The notes beneath the pieces are model-generated. The model did not search any database. It had not been told where the DNA came from and worked only from the letters and a program-made list of their open reading frames with translations. Shown piece after piece: positions 11,906-25,351 of a DNA stretch of 64,000 bases (the first letter of the stretch is position 1; each line of letters begins with the position of its first letter). The translations under genes and the position numbers were made by a program. Origin of the DNA: Tenrec ecaudatus (Eukaryota > Chordata > Mammalia > Afrosoricida > Tenrecidae); contig NC_134536.1 in the NCBI RefSeq assembly GCF_050624435.1, positions 144,663,987 through 144,727,986 of the forward strand. The letters are read 5' to 3'.

Positions 11906-13455
11906 ACTATGTGGGTTCCCTAGCGGGCATTTGGACTATCTAGGTTAACTAACGGGCACTTGGACTATGTAGGTTCCCTAGCGGGCACTTGGATTATGTA
12001 GGTTCCATATCGGGCACTTGGACTATGTAGGTTCACTAGCGGGCATTTGGACTATGTAGGTTACCTGGCGGGCACTTGGACTATGTAGGTTACCTAGCTG
12101 TCACTTGGACTATATAGGTTACCTATCGGGCATTTGGACTATTTAGGTTACCTAGCGGGCCCTTGGACTATCTAGGTTACCTAGGGGGAACCTGGACTAT
12201 GTAGGTTAACTAGTTTGCACTTGGACTATCAAGGTTACCTAGCGGGAACTTGGACTATGTACGTTCCCTAGCGGGCACTTGGACTATCTACGTTACCTAG
12301 CGGGCACTTGGACTATGTACGTTTCCTAGCGGGTACTTGGACTAGATACGTTCCCTAGCGGGCACTTGGTCTATCTAGGTTAACTAGCGGGCATTTGGAC
12401 TATCTAGGTCAACAGCGGGCATTAGGACTATTAGGGCCCCTAGCGGGCATTTGGACTATATTGGTTACCTAGCGGGCACTTGGACTATGTAGGTTAACGA
12501 ACGGGCACTTGGACTATCTAGGTTAACTAGCTGGCACTTGGACTATGAAGTTTCCATAGCGGGCATTTTGACTATTTAGGTTACCTAGCGGGCACTTGGA
12601 CTATATAGGTTACCTAGCAGACACTTGGAATATCTAGGTTACCTAGCAGGCACTTTGACTATCTAGGTTAACTAACGGGCACTTGGACTATGTAGGTTGC
12701 CTAGCGGGCACTTGGATTATGTAGGTTCACTATAGGGCACTTGGACTATCTAGGTTACCTAGCTGGCACTTGAACTATCTACGTTACCTAGCGGGTACTT
12801 GGAGTATGTAGGTTACCTACCGGGCTGTTGGACTATCTAGGTTACCTAGCGGGCACTTGGACTATCTAGGTTAACTAACGGGCACTTGGACTATGTAGGT
12901 TCCCTAGCGGGTCCTTGGACTATGTAAGTTCCCTAGCGGGCAATTGGACTATGTAGGTCAACTAGCGGGCACTTGGATTATGTAGGTTCCCTATCGGGCA
13001 CTTGGACTATGTAGGTTAACTAGAGGGCATTTGGACTATGTAGGTTACCTAGCGGGAACTTGGACTATCTACGTTACCTAGCGGGTACTTGGACTATGAA
13101 GGTTCCCTAGAAGCACTAAGATTATCTGGGTTACCTAGCGGGCACTTGGACTATGTAGGTCAACTAGCGGGCACTTGGATTATGTAGGTTCCCTATCGGG
13201 CACTTGGACTATGTAGGTTAACTAGAGGGCATTTGGATTATGTAGGTTACCTAGTGGGCACTTGGACTATGTAGGTTCGCTATCGGGCACTTGGAAAATG
13301 TAGGTTAACTAGGGGACACTAGGACTATGTAGGTTACCTAGCGGGCCCTTAGACTATCTAGGTTACCTAGCGGGCATTTGGACTATGTAGGCTCCCTAGC
13401 GGTTATTTGGACTATATAGATTACTTAGCGGGCACTTAGACTTTGTAGGTTACCT
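11835..13455 (+). repeat. Duplicated block c, copy 2 (pairs with 3540-5130)
   Basis: This is the second copy of the 1.6-kb block at an offset of about 8.3 kb. Its last 970 bases or so were then duplicated locally, giving 13,456-14,195. Its first 200 bases or so overlap the end of another shared segment (11,390-12,058, related to 19,166-19,834). Confidence 0.8.
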
Positions 13456-13460
13456 AGCAG
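12480..13460 (+). repeat. Local tandem duplication, 985-bp period, copy 1
   Basis: This stretch is repeated immediately downstream. GTTTCCATAGCGGG lies at 12,550 and again at 13,535, 985 bp apart. By the TAGGCTCCCTAGC landmark (13,390 and 14,115) the offset has fallen to 725 bp. About 260 bp, nine monomers, present here near 12.91-13.17 kb is therefore missing from the second copy. The two copies share distinctive monomers such as CACTTGGAATATC and TAGCAGACACTTGG. Confidence 0.82.
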
Positions 13461-14195
13461 GCACTTGGACTATGTAGGTTAACTAGCGGGCACTTGGACT
13501 ATCTAGGTTAACTAGCTGGCACTTGGACTATGAAGTTTCCATAGCGGGCATTTGGACTATTTAGGTTACCTAGCGGGCACTTGGACTATATAGGTTACCT
13601 AGCAGACACTTGGAATATCTAGGTTACCTAGCAGGCACTTTGACTATCTAGGTTAACTAACGGGCACTTGGACTATGTAGGTTGCCTAGCGGGCACTTGG
13701 ATTATGTAGGTTCACTATAGGTCACTTGGACTATCTAGGTTACCTAGCTGGCACTTGAACTATCTACGTTACCTAGCGGGTACTTGGAGTATGTAGGTTA
13801 CCTACCAGGCTGTTGGACTATCTAGGTTACCTAGCGGGCACTTGGACTATCTAGGTTAACTAACGGGCACTTGGACTATGTAGGTTCCCTAGCGGGTCCT
13901 TGGATTATGTAGGTTCCCTATCGGGCACTTGGACTATGTAGGTTAACTAGAGGGCATTTGGATTATGTAGGTTACCTAGTGGGCACTTGGACTATGTAGG
14001 TTCGCTATCGGGCACTTGGAAAATGTAGGTTAACTAGGGGCCACTAGGACTATGTAGGTTACCTAGCGGGCCCTTAGACTATCTAGGTTACCTAGCGGGC
14101 ATTTGGACTATGTAGGCTCCCTAGCAGTTATTTGGACTATATAGATTACTTAGCGGGCACTTAGACTTTGTAGGTTACCTAGCAGGCACTTGGAC
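13461..14195 (+). repeat. Local tandem duplication, 985-bp period, copy 2 (nine monomers shorter)
   Basis: This is the second copy of the preceding block. At about 13,890-13,920 the sequence GGGTCCTTGG joins directly to ATTATGTAGGTTCCC, joining parts that are about nine monomers apart in copy 1. This is an internal in-register deletion. Downstream the array changes to a segment related to 1.3-1.9 kb (offset 12,900). Confidence 0.8.
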
Positions 14196-14724
14196 TATGT
14201 AGGTTAACTAGCGGGCACTTGGACTATCTAGGTTAATTAGCGGGCCTTTGGACTATGTAGGTTATCTAGCGGGCCCTTGGACTATGTAGGTTAACTAGCA
14301 GGCCCTTGGACTATGTAGGTTACATAGTGGGCACTTGGACGATCTAGGTTAACTAGCGGGTACTTGGACTATGTAGGTTAACTAGCGGGCCCTTGGACTA
14401 TGTAGATTAACTAGCGTCACTTGGACTATCTACATTAACTAGCGGGACCTTGGACTATGTAGATTCCCTGGCAGGCACTTGGACTATGTATGTTCCAGAG
14501 CGGGCACTTGGACTATGTAGGTTCCCTAACAGTCACTTGGACTATGTAGGTTCCAGAGCGGGCACTTGGACTATCTAGGTTCCCTAGCGGGCACTTGTAC
14601 TATGTAGGTTAATTAGCGGACACTTGGACGATCTAGGTTAACTAGCGGGTACTTGGATTATGTAGGTTAACTAGCGGGCCCATGAACTATGTAGATTAAC
14701 TAGCGGCACTTGGACTATCTACAT

Positions 14725-16920
14725 TAACGAGCGGGTCCTTGGACTATGTAGATTGCCTAGCGGGTACTTGGACTATGTAGGTTCCCTAGCGGGCACTTGG
14801 TCTCTGTATGTTCCCTACGGACTCTTGAACTATGTAAGTTAACTACCGGGCACTTGGACTATGTAGGTTAACAAGCGGGCCCTTGGACTATCTAGGTTAC
14901 CTAGCGGGCACTTGGACTATGTAGGTTAAATACCGGGCACTTGCATTATCTAGGTTACCGAACGGGCATTTGGACTATGTAGGTAACCTAGCGGGCACTT
15001 GGAGAGTCTAGGTTACCTAAGGGGCACTTGGACTTCTAGGTTAACGAACGGGCACTTGGACTATGTATGTTGCATAGCGGGCAATTGGACAATCTAGGTT
15101 AGGTAACGGCACAAGAATTATCTAGGTTACCAAGCTGGCACTTGAACTATCTACGTTATAGCGGGTTCTTGGAGTATGTAGGTTACCTAGCGGGCTGTTG
15201 GACTATCTAAGTTACCAACGGGCACTGGGACTATCTAGGTTAACTAACGGGCACTTGGACTATGTAGGTTCCCTAGCGGGCCCATGGACTATGTAGGTTC
15301 CCTAGCGAGCACTTGGACTATATGGGTTCCCTAGCGGGCATTTGGACTATGTACGTTCCCTAGCGGGCACTTGGAGTATGTACATTTCCTAGCGGGTACT
15401 TGGACTAGATAGGTTCCCAATCGGGCACTAGGTCTATCTAGGTTAACTAGCGGGCACTTGGACTATCTAGGTTAACTAGAGGGTACTTGGAGTATTTAGG
15501 TTACCTACCGGGCTGTTGGACGATCTAGGTTACCTAGCGGGCACTTGGACTATCTAGGTTAACCAACGGGCACTTGGACTATGTAGGTTCCCTAGCGGGC
15601 CCTTGGACTATGTAATTTCCCTAGCGGGCACTTGGACTATGTAGGTCAACTAGCGGGCACTTGGATTATGTAGGTTCCCTATCGGGCAATTTGACTATGT
15701 AGGTTAACTAGAGGGCATTTGGACTATGTAGGTTACCTAGCGGGCACTTGGACTATCTAGGTTACCTAGCTGGAACTTGAACTATCTACGTTACCTAGCG
15801 GGTACTTGGACTATGAAGGTTCCCTAGCGGGCACTATGATTATCTGGGTGACCTAGCGGGAACTTGGACTATGTAGGTCAACTAGCGGGCACTTGATTTA
15901 TGTAGGTTCCCTATCGGGCACTTGGACTATGTAGGTTAACTAGAGGGCATTTTGACTATGTAGGTTACCTAGGGGGCACTTGGACTATGTAGGTTCTCTA
16001 TCGGGCACTTGGAAAATGTAGGTTAACTAGGGGGCACTAGGACTATGTAGGTTACCTAGCGCGCCCTTAGACTATCTAGGTTACCTAGCGGGCATTTGGA
16101 CTATGTAGGCTCCCTAGCGGTTATTTGGACTATATAGATTACTTAGAGGGCACTTAGACTTTGTAGGTTACCTAGCGGGCACTTGGACTATCTAGGTTAC
16201 CTAGCAGGCACTTGAACTATCTACGTTACCTAGCGGTTACTTGGAGTATGTAGGTTACCTACCGGGCTGTTGGACATTCTAGGTTACCTAGCGGGCACTT
16301 GGACTATGTAGTTTAACTAGCGGGCATTTGGACCATGTAGGTTACCTAGCGGGCACTTTGACTATGTAGGTTCCCTATCGGGCACTTGGAGAATGTAGGT
16401 TAACTAGGGGGCACTAGGACAATGTAGGTTACTTAGCGGGCCCTTGGACTATCTAGGTTACCTAGGGGGAACCTGGACTATGTAGGTTAACTAGTGGGAA
16501 CTTAGACTATCTAGGTTACCTAGCAGGCACATGGACTATCTAAGTTACCTAGCGGGCACTTAGACTATGTATGTTTCCTAGCGGGTACTTGGACTAGATA
16601 GGTACCCTAGCGGGCACTTGGTCTATCTAGGTTAACTAGCGGGCATTTGGACTATTAGGGCCACTAGCGGGCATTTGGACTATATTGGTTACCTAGCGGG
16701 CACTTGGACTATGTAGGTTAACGAACGGGCACTTGGACTATGTAGGTATCCTAGTGGTCACTTGAAATGTCTAGGTTACCTCGCGGGCACTTGGCCTATG
16801 TAGGTTATCTAGCGGGCACTTGGACTATCTAGTTAAACTAGCGGGCCATTGGACTATGTAGGTTAACTAGCGGGCCCTTGGACTATGTAGATTAACTAGT
16901 AGCACTTGGACTATCTACAT
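14725..16920 (+). repeat. 2,196-bp near-perfect tandem duplication, copy 1
   Basis: This segment is repeated directly downstream with a constant offset of 2,196 bp. The offset was checked at GGGTACTTGGACTATG (14,761 and 16,957), the 28-bp landmark monomer (15,036 and 17,232) and ACTATTAGGGCC (16,651 and 18,847). Comparing by eye I found only three substitutions: AAT versus GCT near 15,688 and 17,884 (two bases), and GTCTATC versus GACTATC near 16,621 and 18,817. I found no indel. Rare private variants such as CTATGATTATCTGGG, CACTTGATTTATG and GTTCTCTATC are shared in order. Confidence 0.93.
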
Positions 16921-19116
16921 TAACTAGCGGGTCCTTGGACTATGTAGATTGCCTAGCGGGTACTTGGACTATGTAGGTTCCCTAGCGGGCACTTGGTCTC
17001 TGTATGTTCCCTACGGACTCTTGAACTATGTAAGTTAACTACCGGGCACTTGGACTATGTAGGTTAACAAGCGGGCCCTTGGACTATCTAGGTTACCTAG
17101 CGGGCACTTGGACTATGTAGGTTAAATACCGGGCACTTGCATTATCTAGGTTACCGAACGGGCATTTGGACTATGTAGGTAACCTAGCGGGCACTTGGAG
17201 AGTCTAGGTTACCTAAGGGGCACTTGGACTTCTAGGTTAACGAACGGGCACTTGGACTATGTATGTTGCATAGCGGGCAATTGGACAATCTAGGTTAGGT
17301 AACGGCACAAGAATTATCTAGGTTACCAAGCTGGCACTTGAACTATCTACGTTATAGCGGGTTCTTGGAGTATGTAGGTTACCTAGCGGGCTGTTGGACT
17401 ATCTAAGTTACCAACGGGCACTGGGACTATCTAGGTTAACTAACGGGCACTTGGACTATGTAGGTTCCCTAGCGGGCCCATGGACTATGTAGGTTCCCTA
17501 GCGAGCACTTGGACTATATGGGTTCCCTAGCGGGCATTTGGACTATGTACGTTCCCTAGCGGGCACTTGGAGTATGTACATTTCCTAGCGGGTACTTGGA
17601 CTAGATAGGTTCCCAATCGGGCACTAGGTCTATCTAGGTTAACTAGCGGGCACTTGGACTATCTAGGTTAACTAGAGGGTACTTGGAGTATTTAGGTTAC
17701 CTACCGGGCTGTTGGACGATCTAGGTTACCTAGCGGGCACTTGGACTATCTAGGTTAACCAACGGGCACTTGGACTATGTAGGTTCCCTAGCGGGCCCTT
17801 GGACTATGTAATTTCCCTAGCGGGCACTTGGACTATGTAGGTCAACTAGCGGGCACTTGGATTATGTAGGTTCCCTATCGGGCGCTTTGACTATGTAGGT
17901 TAACTAGAGGGCATTTGGACTATGTAGGTTACCTAGCGGGCACTTGGACTATCTAGGTTACCTAGCTGGAACTTGAACTATCTACGTTACCTAGCGGGTA
18001 CTTGGACTATGAAGGTTCCCTAGCGGGCACTATGATTATCTGGGTGACCTAGCGGGAACTTGGACTATGTAGGTCAACTAGCGGGCACTTGATTTATGTA
18101 GGTTCCCTATCGGGCACTTGGACTATGTAGGTTAACTAGAGGGCATTTTGACTATGTAGGTTACCTAGGGGGCACTTGGACTATGTAGGTTCTCTATCGG
18201 GCACTTGGAAAATGTAGGTTAACTAGGGGGCACTAGGACTATGTAGGTTACCTAGCGCGCCCTTAGACTATCTAGGTTACCTAGCGGGCATTTGGACTAT
18301 GTAGGCTCCCTAGCGGTTATTTGGACTATATAGATTACTTAGAGGGCACTTAGACTTTGTAGGTTACCTAGCGGGCACTTGGACTATCTAGGTTACCTAG
18401 CAGGCACTTGAACTATCTACGTTACCTAGCGGTTACTTGGAGTATGTAGGTTACCTACCGGGCTGTTGGACATTCTAGGTTACCTAGCGGGCACTTGGAC
18501 TATGTAGTTTAACTAGCGGGCATTTGGACCATGTAGGTTACCTAGCGGGCACTTTGACTATGTAGGTTCCCTATCGGGCACTTGGAGAATGTAGGTTAAC
18601 TAGGGGGCACTAGGACAATGTAGGTTACTTAGCGGGCCCTTGGACTATCTAGGTTACCTAGGGGGAACCTGGACTATGTAGGTTAACTAGTGGGAACTTA
18701 GACTATCTAGGTTACCTAGCAGGCACATGGACTATCTAAGTTACCTAGCGGGCACTTAGACTATGTATGTTTCCTAGCGGGTACTTGGACTAGATAGGTA
18801 CCCTAGCGGGCACTTGGACTATCTAGGTTAACTAGCGGGCATTTGGACTATTAGGGCCACTAGCGGGCATTTGGACTATATTGGTTACCTAGCGGGCACT
18901 TGGACTATGTAGGTTAACGAACGGGCACTTGGACTATGTAGGTATCCTAGTGGTCACTTGAAATGTCTAGGTTACCTCGCGGGCACTTGGCCTATGTAGG
19001 TTAACTAGCGGGCACTTGGACTATCTAGTTAAACTAGCGGGCCATTGGACTATGTAGGTTAACTAGCGGGCCCTTGGACTATGTAGATTAACTAGTAGCA
19101 CTTGGGCTATCTACAT
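16921..19116 (+). repeat. 2,196-bp near-perfect tandem duplication, copy 2
   Basis: This is the second copy of the 2,196-bp unit. Homology breaks at its end near 19,100, where GGACTATC becomes GGGCTATC and GGGTCCTT becomes GGGCCCTT. The near absence of differences, against clear divergence between most other block pairs, makes this the youngest event visible in the window. An assembly duplication would look the same and is the main alternative. Confidence 0.93.
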
Positions 19117-21690
19117 TAACTAGCGGGCCCTTGGACTATGTAGATTCCCTAGCGGGCACTTGGACTCTGTATGTTCCCTACAGACACTTGAACTATGTAA
19201 GTTAACTACCGGGCACTTGGACTATGCAGGTTAACTAGCGGGCCCTTGGACTATCTAGGTTACTTAGCGGGCACATGGACTATGTAGGTTAACTACCGGT
19301 CACTTGCATTATCTAGGTTACCGAACGGGCATTTGGACTATGTAGGTAACCTAGCGGGCACTTGGAGAGTCTAGGTTACCTAGCGGGCACTTGGACTTCT
19401 AGGTTAACGAACGGGCACTTGGACTATGTATGTTGCATAGCGGGCAATTGGACTATCTAGGTTAGGTAACAGGCACAAGAACTACCTTGGTTACCTAGCT
19501 GGCACTTGAACTATCTACGTTATAGCGGGTTCTTGGAGTATGTAGGCTACCTTGCGGGCTGTTGGACTATCTAAGTTACCAAGCGGGCACTGGGACTATC
19601 TAGGTTAACTAACGAGCACTTGGACTATGTAGGTTCCCTAGCGGGCCCATGGACTATGTAGGTTCCCTAGCGAGCACTTGGACTATGTGGGTTCCCTAGC
19701 GGGCATTTGGACTATCTAGGTTAACTAACAGGCACTTGGACTATGTAGGTTCCCTAGCGGGCACTTGGATTATGTAGGTTCCATATCGGGCACTTGGACT
19801 ATGTAGGTTCACTAGCGGGCATTTGGACTATGTAGGTTCCCTATCGGGCACTTGGACTATGTAGGTTAACTAGAGGGCATTTGGACTATGTAGGTTACCT
19901 AGCGTGCACTTGGACTATCTACGTTACCTAGCGGGTACTTGGACTATGAAGGTTCCCTAGCGGGCACTAGAATTATCTGGGTTACCTAGCGGGCACTTGG
20001 ACTATGTAGGTCAACTAGCGGGCACTTGGATTATGTAGGTTCCCTATCGGGCACTTGGTCGATGTAGGTTAACTAGAGGGCATTTGGACTATGTAGGTTA
20101 CCTAGCGGGCACTTGGACTATGTAGGTTCACTATCGGGCACTTGGAAAATGTAGGTTAACGAGGGGGCACTAGGACTATGTAGGTTACCTAGCGGGCCCT
20201 TAGACTATCTAGGTTACCTAGCGGGCATTTGGACTATGTAGGCTCCCTAGCGGTTATTTGGACTATATAGATTACTTAGCGGGCACTTAGACTTTGTAGG
20301 TTACCTAGCGGGCACTTGGACTATGTAGGTTAACTAGCGGGCACTTGGACTATCTAGGTTAACTAGCGGGCCATTGGACTATGTAGGTTAACTAGCGGGC
20401 CCATGGACTATGTAGGTTAACTAGCGGGCCCTAGGACTATGTAGGTTACATAGTGGGCACTTGGACGATCTAGGTTAACTAGCGGGTACTTGGACTATTT
20501 AGGATAACTAGCGGGCCCTTGGACTATGTAGATTAACTAGCGGCACTTGGACTATCTACATTAACTAGCGGGCCCTTGGTCTATGTAGATTCCCTGGCAG
20601 GCACTTGGACTATGTATGTTCCAGCGCGGGTACTTGGACTATGTAGGTTCCCTAGCAGTCACTTGGACTATGTAGGTTCCAGAGCGGGCACTTGGACTAT
20701 CTAGGTTCCCTAGCGGGCACTTGTACTATGTAGGTTAATTAGCGGACACTTGGACGATCTAGGTTAACTAACGGGTACTTGGATTATGTAGGTTAACTAT
20801 CGGGCCCTAGAACTATGTAGATTAACTAGCGGCACTTGGACTATCTACATTAACTAGCGGGTTCTTGGACTATGTAGATTGCCTAGCGAGCACTTGGACA
20901 ATGTAGGTTCCCTAGCGGGCACTTGGACTCTGTATGTTCCCTACGGACACTTGAAGTATGTAAGTTAACTAGCGGGCACTTGGACTATGTTGGTTAACTA
21001 GCAGGCCCTTGGATTATCTAGGTTACCTAGCGGGCAGTTGGACTATGTAGGTTAAATACCGGGCACTTGCATTATCTAGGTTACCGAACGGGCATTTGGA
21101 CTATGTAGGTAACCTAGCGGGCACTTGGAGAGTCTCGGTTACCTAGGGGGCACGTGGACTTCTAGGTTAACGAACGGGCACTTGGACTATGTATGTTGCA
21201 TAGCGGGCAATTGGACTATCTAGGTCAGGTAACGGGCACAAGAACTATCTAGGTTACCTAGCTGGCACTTGAACTATCTACGTTATAGCGGGTTCTTGGA
21301 GTATGTAGGTTACCTAGTGGGCTGTTAGACTATCTAAGTTACCAAGCGGGCACTGGGACTATCTAGGTTAACGAACGGGCACTTGGACTATGTAGGTTCC
21401 CTAGTGGGCACTTTAATTATGTAGGTTCCCTATCGGGCACTTGGACTATGTAGGTTAACTAGCGGGCATTTGGACTATGTAGGTTACCTAGCGGGCACTT
21501 GGACTATGTAGGTTACCTAGCGGGCACTTGGACTATAATGTTCCCTATCGGGCATTTGGATTATGTAGGTTACCTAGTGAGCCCTTGGACTATCTAGGTT
21601 ACCTTGGGGGAACCTGGACTATGTAGGTTAACTAGTGGGCACTTGTACTATCTAGGTTACCTAGCGGGTACTTGGACTATGTACGTTCCC
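19117..21690 (+). repeat. Mosaic segment between the 2.2-kb duplication and the 8-kb HOR
   Basis: About 2.6 kb of monomers without a single long period. Its first part (19,166-19,834) matches 11,390-12,058 at offset 7,776, shown by the rare TAGGCTACCTTGCGG (11,768 and 19,544). A following part is related to 12.98-13.45 kb, and 20.3-21.0 kb resembles 14.2-14.9 kb. The 28-bp landmark monomer occurs at 19,399 and 21,162. This segment works as a junction between the left mosaic domain and the regular repeats on the right. Confidence 0.75.
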
Positions 21691-24600
21691 TAGCGTGCAT
21701 GGGCTATCTACGTTACCTAGTGGGCACTTGGATTATGTACGTTACCTAGCGGGCACTTGGACTATGTACGTTTCCTAGCGGGTACTTGGACTAGATAGGT
21801 TCCCTAGCGGGCACTAGGTCTATCTAGGTTAACTAGCGGGCACTTGGATTATCTAGGTTTACTAGCGAGCACTTGGACTATCTAGGTTAACTAGCGGGCA
21901 TTTGGACTTTTATGGCCCCTAGCGGGCATTTGGACTATATTGGTTACCTAGCGGGCACTTGGACTATGTAGGATAACGAACGGGCACTTGGACTATCTAG
22001 GTTAACTTGCTGGCACTTGGACTATGTAGTTTCCCTAGCGGGCATTTGGACTATTTAGGTTACCTAGCGGACACTTGGACTATCTAGGTTGCCTAGCAGG
22101 CACTTTGACTATCTAGGTTAACTAACGGGCACTTGGACTATGTAGGTTGCCTAGCGGGCAATTGGATTATGTAGGTTCACTATCGGGCACTTGGACTATC
22201 TAGGTTACCTAGCTGGCACTTGAACTATCTACGTTACCTAGCGGTTACTTGGAGTATGTAGGTTACCTACCGGGTTGTTGGAATATCTAGGTTACCTAGT
22301 GGGCACTTGGACTATCTAGGTTAACTAACGGGCACTTGGACTATGTAGGTTCCCTAGCGGGCCCTTGGACTATGTAAGTTCCCAACGGCCCCTTGGACTA
22401 TGTAGGTTAACTAGCGGGCCCTTGGACTATGTAGGTTAACTAGCGGGCACTTGGAATATGTAGGTTAACTAGCGGGCCATTGGACTATGTAGGTTAACTA
22501 GCGGGCACCAGGTCTATCTAGGTTAACTAGCGGGCACTTGGACTATCATGGTTAACTAGCGAGCACTTGGACTATCTAGGTTAACTAGCGGGCATTTGGA
22601 CTATTAGGGCCCCTAGCGGGCACTTGGACTATATTGGTTACCTAGCAGGCACTTGGACTATGTAGGTCAACTAGCGGGCTCTTGGATTATGTAGGTTCCC
22701 TATCGGGCACTTGGACTATGTAGGTTAACTAGAGGGCATTTGGACTATGTAGGTTACCTAGCGGGCACTTGGACTATCTAGGTTACCTAGCTGTCACTTG
22801 AACTATCTACGTTACCTAGCGGGTACTTGGACTATGAAGGTTCCCTACCGGGCACTAGGATTATCTGGGTTACCTAGCGGACACTTGGACTATGTAGGTA
22901 ACCTAGCGGGCACTTGGAGAGTCTAGTTTACCTAGGGGGCACTTGGACTTCTAGGTTAATGAACGGGCACATGGACTATGTATGTTGCATAGCGGGCAAT
23001 TGGACTATCTAGTTTAGGTAACGGGCACAAGAACTATCTAGTTTACCTAGCTGGCACTTGAACTATCTACGATAAAGCGGGTTCTTGGAGTATGTAGGTT
23101 ACCTAGCGGGCTGTTGGACTATCTAAGTTACCAAGCGGGCACTGGGACTATCTAGGTTAACTAACGGGCACTTGGACTATGTAGGTTCCCTAGCAGGCCC
23201 ATGGACTATGTAGGTTCCCTAGCGAGCACTTGGAATATGTGGGTTCCCTAGCGGGCATTTGGACAATCTAGGTTAACTAACGGGCACTTGGACTCTGTAG
23301 GTTCCCGAGCGGGCACTTGGATTATGTAGGTTCCCTATCGGGCACTTGGACTATGTAGGTTAACTAGCGGGCATTTGGACTATGTAGGGTACCTAGCGGG
23401 CACTTGGACTATGTAGGTTACCTAGCGGGCACATGGACTATATAAGTTCCCTATCGGGCATTTGGACTATGTAGGTTACCTAGCGGGCCCTTGGACTATC
23501 TATGTTACCTAGGGGGAACCTGGACTATGCAGGTTACCTAGCGGGCACTTGGACTATGTACGTTCCCTAGCGGGCACTTGGACTCTGTATGTTACCTAGT
23601 GGGCACTTGGACTATGTACGTTACCTAGCGGACACTTGGACTATCTAGGTTACCTAGCAGGCACTTTGACTATCTAGGTTTACTAAGGGGCACTTGGACT
23701 ATGTAGTTTGCCTAGCGGGCACTTGGATTATGTAGGTTCACTATCGGGCACTTGGACTATGTAGGTGAACTAGTGGACACTTGCACTATGTAGGTTAACT
23801 AGCGGGCCCATTTACTATGTAGGTTAACTAGCGGGCACTTGGACGATCTAGGTAACTAGCGGGCACTTGGACGATATAGGTTAACTAGCGGGCACTTGGA
23901 TTATCTAGGTTAGCTAGCGGGCTCTTGCACTATGTAGGTTTACTAGCGGGCCCATTGACTATGTAGGTTAACTAGCGGGCTCTTGGACGATCTAGGTTAA
24001 CTAGCGGGCACTTGGACGATATAGGTTAACTAGCGGGCCCTTGGACTATCTAGGTTACCTAGCGGGCACTTGGACTATGTAGGTTCCCTAGCGGGCATTT
24101 GGACTATATAGATAACCTAGCGGGCACTTAGACTTTGTAGGTTACCTAGCTGGCACATGAACTATCTACGTTGCCTAGCAGGTTCTTGGAGTATGTAGGT
24201 TACCTAGCGGGCTGTTGGACTATCTAGGTTACCTAGCAGGCATTGGACTATCTAGGTTAACTAACGGAAACTTGGACTATGTAAGTTCCCTATCGGGCAC
24301 TTGGACTAGGTAGGTTCCCTAGCGGGCACTTGGTCTATCTAGGTTAACTAGTGGGCACTTGGACTATCTAGGTTAACTAGCGAGCACTTGGACTATCTAG
24401 GATAACTAGCAGGCACTTTGACTATTAGGGTCTTTAGCGGGCATTTGGACTATATAGGTTACCTAGCGGGCACTTGGAATATGGAGGTTAACGAGCAGGC
24501 ACTTGGACTATGTAGGTAACCTAGTGGTCACTTGAACTGTCTAGGTTACCTAGCGGGCACTTGGACTATGTAGGTTAACTAGCGCGCCCTTGGACGATGT

Positions 24601-25351
24601 AGGTTAACTAGCGGGCCCTTGGACTATGTAGGTTAACTAGCGGGCCCTTGGACTATGTAGGTTAACTAGCGTGCACTTGGAAGGTCTAGGTAAACTAGCG
24701 GGTACTTGGACTATGTAGGTTAAGTAGCGGGCCTTTGGACTATGTAGGTTAACTAGCGGGCCTTTGGACTATGTAGATTAACTAGCGGCACTTGGACTAT
24801 CTATGTTAACTAGCGGGCCCTTGGACTATGTAGATTGCCTAGCGGGCACTTGGACTATGTAAGTTCCCTAGCGCGCACTTGGACTCTGTATGTTCCTTAC
24901 GGACACTTGAACTATGTAAGTTAACTACCGGGCCCTTGGACGATGTAGGTTAACTAGCGGGCCCTTGCACTATGTAGGCTAACTAGCGGGCCCATGGATT
25001 ATGTAGGTTTACTAGCAGGCACTTGGACTATCTAGGTTAACCAGCGGGCACTTGGACTATGTAGTTTCCCTAGCGGGCATTTGGACTATTTATGTTACCT
25101 CGCGGGCACTTGGACTATGTAGGTTACCTAGCGGGCACTTGGACTATCTAGGTAACCTAGCAGGCACTCTGCCTATCTAGGTTAACTAACAGGCACTTGG
25201 ACTATGTAGGTTGCCTAGAGGGCACTTGGATTATGTAGGTTCCCTATCGCGCACTTTGACTATGTAGGTTAACTAGCGGGCACTTGGACTGTCTAGGTTA
25301 CCTAGTGGGCACTTGGATTATCTCAGTTAATGAACGGGCACTTGGATTATC

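Larger units (their letters stand above)
1..14724 (+). repeat. Mosaic satellite domain with irregular higher-order blocks
   Basis: This part lacks a single long period. One landmark, a 28-bp monomer ending GGACTTC followed by a stretch containing TATGTTGCATAGCGGGCAATTGG, split here as TATGTTGCATAG then CGGGCAATTGG, occurs at about 144, 5,410, 8,967, 9,804 and 11,623. Its spacings are 5,266, 3,557, 837 and 1,819 bp. Blocks of 0.3-1.7 kb recur at different offsets: 480-830 matches 6,848-7,198 (offset 6,368), and about 1.4-1.9 kb matches 14.3-14.8 kb (offset 12,900). Other pairs are listed as separate features. The pattern suggests several overlapping rounds of duplication and deletion that were not homogenised into one regular unit. 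Confidence 0.8.
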
